From Caldifarciminota bacterium (GTDB lineage Bacteria > Hydrothermota > UBA3072): a stretch of 64,000 bases of DNA. Each line of letters opens with the position of its first letter. Within the stretch, counting starts at the first letter, position 1. The stretch lies in the NCBI GenBank assembly GCA_016930175.1, contig JAFGHJ010000007.1, forward strand, positions 39,955-103,954. The letters run 5' to 3'. Shown here piece by piece: positions 61,183 to 64,000 of the stretch. The position numbers were made by a program, and so were the translations under genes. The notes under the pieces are model-generated. The model made no database searches and was not told the origin of the DNA. It saw only the letters and a list, made by a program, of their open reading frames with translations.

Positions 61183-62697
61183 ATGGGATATTTAGTCTTA
61201 ACAAGAAAATACAGACCGCAAAATTTTGATGAAGTACTGGGACAGCCTCATGTAACCAAAACCCTTATGTCTGCTCTGGCGAAGGGAAGAGTCGGTCATT
61301 CTTATTTGTTTTCAGGTCCAAGAGGAGTCGGGAAAACATCAGTAGCTCGAATTCTGGCAAAAGCAGTAAATTGTAAAAAAGGCATAGCTGAAAACCCTTG
61401 CAATGAGTGCGAAAATTGTATAGCTATTACAAACTGCAACTCGGTCGACGTCATGGAAATAGACGGTGCTTCAAACAGAGGAATCGACGAAATAAGAGCA
61501 TTAAGAGAAGGAGTATCGTACAGCCCGGTACAATCTGCTTTTAAGGTTTATATCATAGATGAAGTTCATATGCTTACAAAAGAAGCATTCAACGCCCTCT
61601 TAAAAACACTCGAAGAACCGCCATCTCATGTAATTTTCATTTTCGCAACCACAGAACCACAAAAAGTTCCGAAGACGGTGCTGTCCCGCTGCCAAAGATT
61701 CGACTTCAGGATTTTAAGCAATAAGGAAATTTTCGACAAATTAAAAGAGCTGATTAAGCTTGAAAAAATAAAAGCAACGGATGAAGCATTATCTCTTATC
61801 TCATCAAGAGCAGAAGGCGCCATCAGAGATGCCGAGGGAATGCTTGAACAATTAATTTCCTACTCGGAAGGAGAAATTACTGGGGACGATGTTCGAGACG
61901 TTTTCGGTTTTATCGGCAACAAACTATATTTAGAATTATTCAACGGCATTAAAAGCTCCGAAGGAGAGGAAATCATACGCTGCGTCGAAGAAATCGCAGT
62001 GAAAGGATACGACCTCAGGGAATTCACATCCGGCTGGCTTAAATTTCTTCGCAGCCTTCTTCTTTGTAAGCTTGGAATCGAAGATATAACTTCGACTGTA
62101 TCCCGAGACGCTTTGGTGAAGATTTCTGAAGATGTTTCGACCGAGTTTATAACAGCTGTACTTAACTTGTCGGTTGATTTAGAAAAGGATATTAGATTGA
62201 TACCTTATTCCCCTGTTTATCTCGAACTGGCGATGTTAAGGATGTCAAAGATACCTGCTTTGCGGGACATCAATACTTTAATAAAAAATATTTCAAATGA
62301 GACTCTTCTTAAAGAGAATCCCCAAGAAGAAAAAAAAGAAAGGAAACCGGAAAACGATAAACTAGTTATAAAAGCACCCGAAAACGCACAAGAACTCTGG
62401 AATGCAATAATCACAAAAGTAAACGGCAGCACCGGAAAGAATTTCCTTAAGGCATTCTTAAAAGACGCCGAGCCGGTTTCCTTTGAAGACAACATACTAA
62501 GAATAAAAGTCCCTTCAACTCATAAAAAACACCTCGATGAAGATATTCACTTTTTAAGAGGAGCGCTTAAAGAAACAACAGGAGAGGATATAGATATAGA
62601 AATAATAACATATCAGCAAAAAATCGAACCAAAATTGAGTGATAATTCGATGGTCACGAAAGTGAAGGAGATATTCAATGCTGAGGAATTTATTTGA
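61183..62697 (+). CDS. dnaX: DNA polymerase III subunit gamma/tau
   Basis: The 504-residue clamp-loader ATPase starts YLVLTRKYRPQNFDEVLGQ. Walker A is GPRGVGKTSVAR (about residues 43-54), four cysteines (CKKG..CNECENC..C) form the zinc site, Walker B and sensor are in IIDEVHMLT, and SRC is at about 175. ATG 61183 is 12 nt after the SRP RNA end and has no clear ribosome binding site; a GTG at 61162 in the same frame is inside the RNA. An A8 run in codons 383-385 could permit frameshifting to a shorter gamma form. It overlaps ybaB by 20 bp. Confidence 0.96.
   Translation: MGYLVLTRKYRPQNFDEVLGQPHVTKTLMSALAKGRVGHSYLFSGPRGVGKTSVARILAKAVNCKKGIAENPCNECENCIAITNCNSVDVMEIDGASNRGIDEIRALREGVSYSPVQSAFKVYIIDEVHMLTKEAFNALLKTLEEPPSHVIFIFATTEPQKVPKTVLSRCQRFDFRILSNKEIFDKLKELIKLEKIKATDEALSLISSRAEGAIRDAEGMLEQLISYSEGEITGDDVRDVFGFIGNKLYLELFNGIKSSEGEEIIRCVEEIAVKGYDLREFTSGWLKFLRSLLLCKLGIEDITSTVSRDALVKISEDVSTEFITAVLNLSVDLEKDIRLIPYSPVYLELAMLRMSKIPALRDINTLIKNISNETLLKENPQEEKKERKPENDKLVIKAPENAQELWNAIITKVNGSTGKNFLKAFLKDAEPVSFEDNILRIKVPSTHKKHLDEDIHFLRGALKETTGEDIDIEIITYQQKIEPKLSDNSMVTKVKEIFNAEEFI
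62329..62340 (+). other. Candidate slippery site in dnaX
   Basis: Eight consecutive A residues (62330-62337) lie across GAA AAA AAA GAA. A shift to -1 or +1 reaches a stop within about nine codons. The product would be about 390 residues, comparable in domain content to the gamma subunit of E. coli. Confidence 0.45.
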
Positions 62698-62992
62698 CGT
62701 AGAAAACCTGAAGAAAAAAGTAGATGCGATTAAAGAAGAACTTAAAAAAGAAAAAATCGTAAGTGAGAGCGGCGGAGGAATGGTTCGGGTTGAAGCAAAC
62801 GGATTTGGCGATATACTAAAATTAGAGATAGAAGAAGAACTTATTAAAGAAAAGGATAAAAGCCTGCTTGAAGATTTAATAATTTCGGCAATCAACATGA
62901 ACAAGGAAAAAACAAAAGAACTATTTCAAAAGAAAATGCAAGAAGCGATCGGATTCTTGCCTTTGAATGGAATTCAAGACCTGATATCTTGA
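62678..62992 (+). CDS. ybaB: YbaB/EbfC nucleoid-associated protein
   Basis: The 104-residue protein has the YbaB pattern: an N-terminal helix, SGGGMVRVEANGFGDILKLEIEEELI in the middle, and a C-terminal helix. It binds DNA as a dimer. The dnaX-ybaB-recR order is widely conserved. It overlaps both neighbours. Confidence 0.9.
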   Translation: MLRNLFDVENLKKKVDAIKEELKKEKIVSESGGGMVRVEANGFGDILKLEIEEELIKEKDKSLLEDLIISAINMNKEKTKELFQKKMQEAIGFLPLNGIQDLIS

Positions 62993-63588
62993 AACCGCCG
63001 GGCGTTTTTCTACGTTTTATACAATCTCTTCAATCATTACCGGGCATCGGTAAAAAGTCTGCCGAGAGGATTGCCTTCCATATTCTCACCAAACCCGCCA
63101 CCGGAGAAAAGATTCTTCACTCTTTAGAAAAGGTACTCTCGGAAATAAAATTCTGCAGCAAGTGCGGAAATATAACGATAGAAAACTTATGTCATATTTG
63201 CTCTTCTCACGGAAGAGATACATCGATTATCTGTGTTGTCGAAAAGCCAATGGATGTTTTTGCAATCGAGCGCTCAAATTCTTTCAAAGGTTTATATCAC
63301 GTTCTGGGAGGACTTCTCTCACCCTTAGACAACACTTATCCTGAAGATATAAACATCGATTCCTTAATAGAAAGAGTAAGAACAGAAGGAATAAGTGAAG
63401 TCATCATTGCGACAAATCCTACAACGGAAGGAGAAGCAACCGCTTTATACATAGAAGAAAACTTAAAAGACACCGGGGTAAAGATAACCCGCATCGCAAG
63501 AGGAATCCCCTTCGGAACCGACATAGACTTCGCGGACGACCTAACTCTCACGCGAGCCCTCGAAGACAGACAGGAATTTAAAGAATAA
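62989..63588 (+). CDS. recR: Recombination mediator RecR
   Basis: The 199-residue protein of the RecFOR pathway has the N-terminal helix-hairpin-helix (LPGIGKKSAERIAFHIL), the four-cysteine zinc finger (CSKCGN and CHIC) and a Toprim domain starting ICVVEKPMDVFAIE. The start is TTG, sharing TTGA with the ybaB stop. Confidence 0.96.
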   Translation: MKPPGVFLRFIQSLQSLPGIGKKSAERIAFHILTKPATGEKILHSLEKVLSEIKFCSKCGNITIENLCHICSSHGRDTSIICVVEKPMDVFAIERSNSFKGLYHVLGGLLSPLDNTYPEDINIDSLIERVRTEGISEVIIATNPTTEGEATALYIEENLKDTGVKITRIARGIPFGTDIDFADDLTLTRALEDRQEFKE

Positions 63589-63727
63589 AAACAACAGAAT
63601 ATCTCACACAGAGACACGGAGAACACAAGGAAAAAAACAGATATTTTAATTGACTTTACCCTACCACACCCAAAAACAGAAACAACAAATCACACGAATC
63701 GCACGAATATTTTATTTATTTTTAGCC

Positions 63728-63783
63728 CGAAACCTTAAACCCGGAACTCAAAACTCAGCACTCGGTACTCGACACTCCGCACT
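63728..63783. repeat. 7-bp degenerate tandem array, core CGNNACT
   Basis: Eight 7-mers run in strict register; the last six all end in ACT, with free positions at 2-4. The core is the same as in the array at 3494-3535, shifted in phase. Confidence 0.75.
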
Positions 63784-63889
63784 CTTTTTTCCGCCCCAAC
63801 GCTTCTCCGCATTTACGTTCTAACACCGCTTATTTTTTCTATTCCTAACTGCTCTCCAAAACTCGTCAACCAGTGCTTGAGATGGGGGC

Positions 63890-63917
63890 TTGACAATAAA
63901 TCACCGCAACCTATATT
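63890..63917 (+). promoter_or_regulatory. Promoter of tRNA-fMet
   Basis: TTGACA is followed after 16 bp by TATATT, 8 nt before the tRNA 5' end. Confidence 0.75.
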
Positions 63918-63925
63918 ATGTTTGA

Positions 63926-63999
<74 letters not shown>

Positions 64000-64000
64000 T

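Larger units (their letters stand above)
63589..63925. other. Intergenic region between recR and tRNA-fMet
   Basis: This 337-bp gap has no gene. It contains 8/9-bp CACAGAG-type repeats (about 63606-63630), an ACACGAAT pair, an eight-unit 7-bp array and the tRNA promoter. Confidence 0.65.

Noticed and set aside
402..63783. CRISPR array interpretation of the regular repeats
   Set aside because: Units are 7-10 bp with no spacers, no conserved 24-40 bp repeat and no cas genes.

Overview
The window is a gene-dense, AT-rich chromosomal segment from an uncultured-looking, Gram-negative bacterium. A secreted protein with a Por-type (type IX) C-terminal sorting domain, a PorV/UPF0164-like barrel, TonB/ExbBD genes and many lipoproteins point to the FCB supergroup or a related candidate phylum. 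The large (about 271 nt) SRP RNA, the Memo/AMMECR1 protein and the geranylgeranyl-reductase-like flavoprotein suggest an anaerobe outside the classical Bacteroidetes, but I cannot name the lineage from sequence alone.

Layout. 1-10.2 kb is a carbohydrate region: a TRAP uptake operon, then kduI-kduD and a DUF4861-like lipoprotein, a KDPG aldolase, a broken GH97 glycosidase and an intact GH27 alpha-galactosidase. Together these fit uptake and catabolism of uronates and galactosides from plant or algal polysaccharide. 10.2-24.8 kb holds housekeeping and signalling genes: a GGR-like flavoprotein, an LVIVD propeller, a COG2426 protein, tRNA-Ile/Ala, a PAS hybrid kinase, mnmG-prepilin peptidase-DUF4416, an LpoA-like lipoprotein, two tRNA-Ser with a Memo-AMMECR1 fusion, and a TGS GTPase. 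24.8-41.4 kb is mostly on the minus strand and accessory: a DUF5060 glycosidase, CreD, DUF6868, two DUF3795 proteins, a prolyl oligopeptidase, NupC, the sorting-domain protein, two methyltransferases, a GH127 arabinofuranosidase, a cysteine synthase, a ferritin-like protein and VanZ. 41.6-51.6 kb is one tightly packed 11-gene operon: exeA-like ATPase, dapF, guaB, hslV, hslU, a degenerate ptsN, vanZ, hisS, aspS, def, argF.

52.0-60.7 kb is the most interesting locus. It is a co-directional 8-gene operon coding for an Ig/FlgD-type secreted protein, a PorV-like barrel, a 1109-residue barrel-plus-TPR protein, ExbB, two ExbD, a TonB-like protein and a divergent OmpA-like protein. It looks like a Tol-Pal/Ton-like envelope machine of unusual composition. 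Three of its proteins share one FlgD-like module. 60.9-63.6 kb is the classic scr-dnaX-ybaB-recR block, followed by tRNA-fMet.

Across scales, two patterns stand out. Promoters are uniform (TTGACA-like, 16-17 bp spacer, TANNNT) and several sit so close to the start codon that the mRNA should be leaderless. Many gaps between transcription units carry degenerate tandem arrays with an exact 7-bp period, or related 8-, 9- and 10-bp families. Each array has its own core with the other positions free. All family names are from memory of family features; no searches were run.
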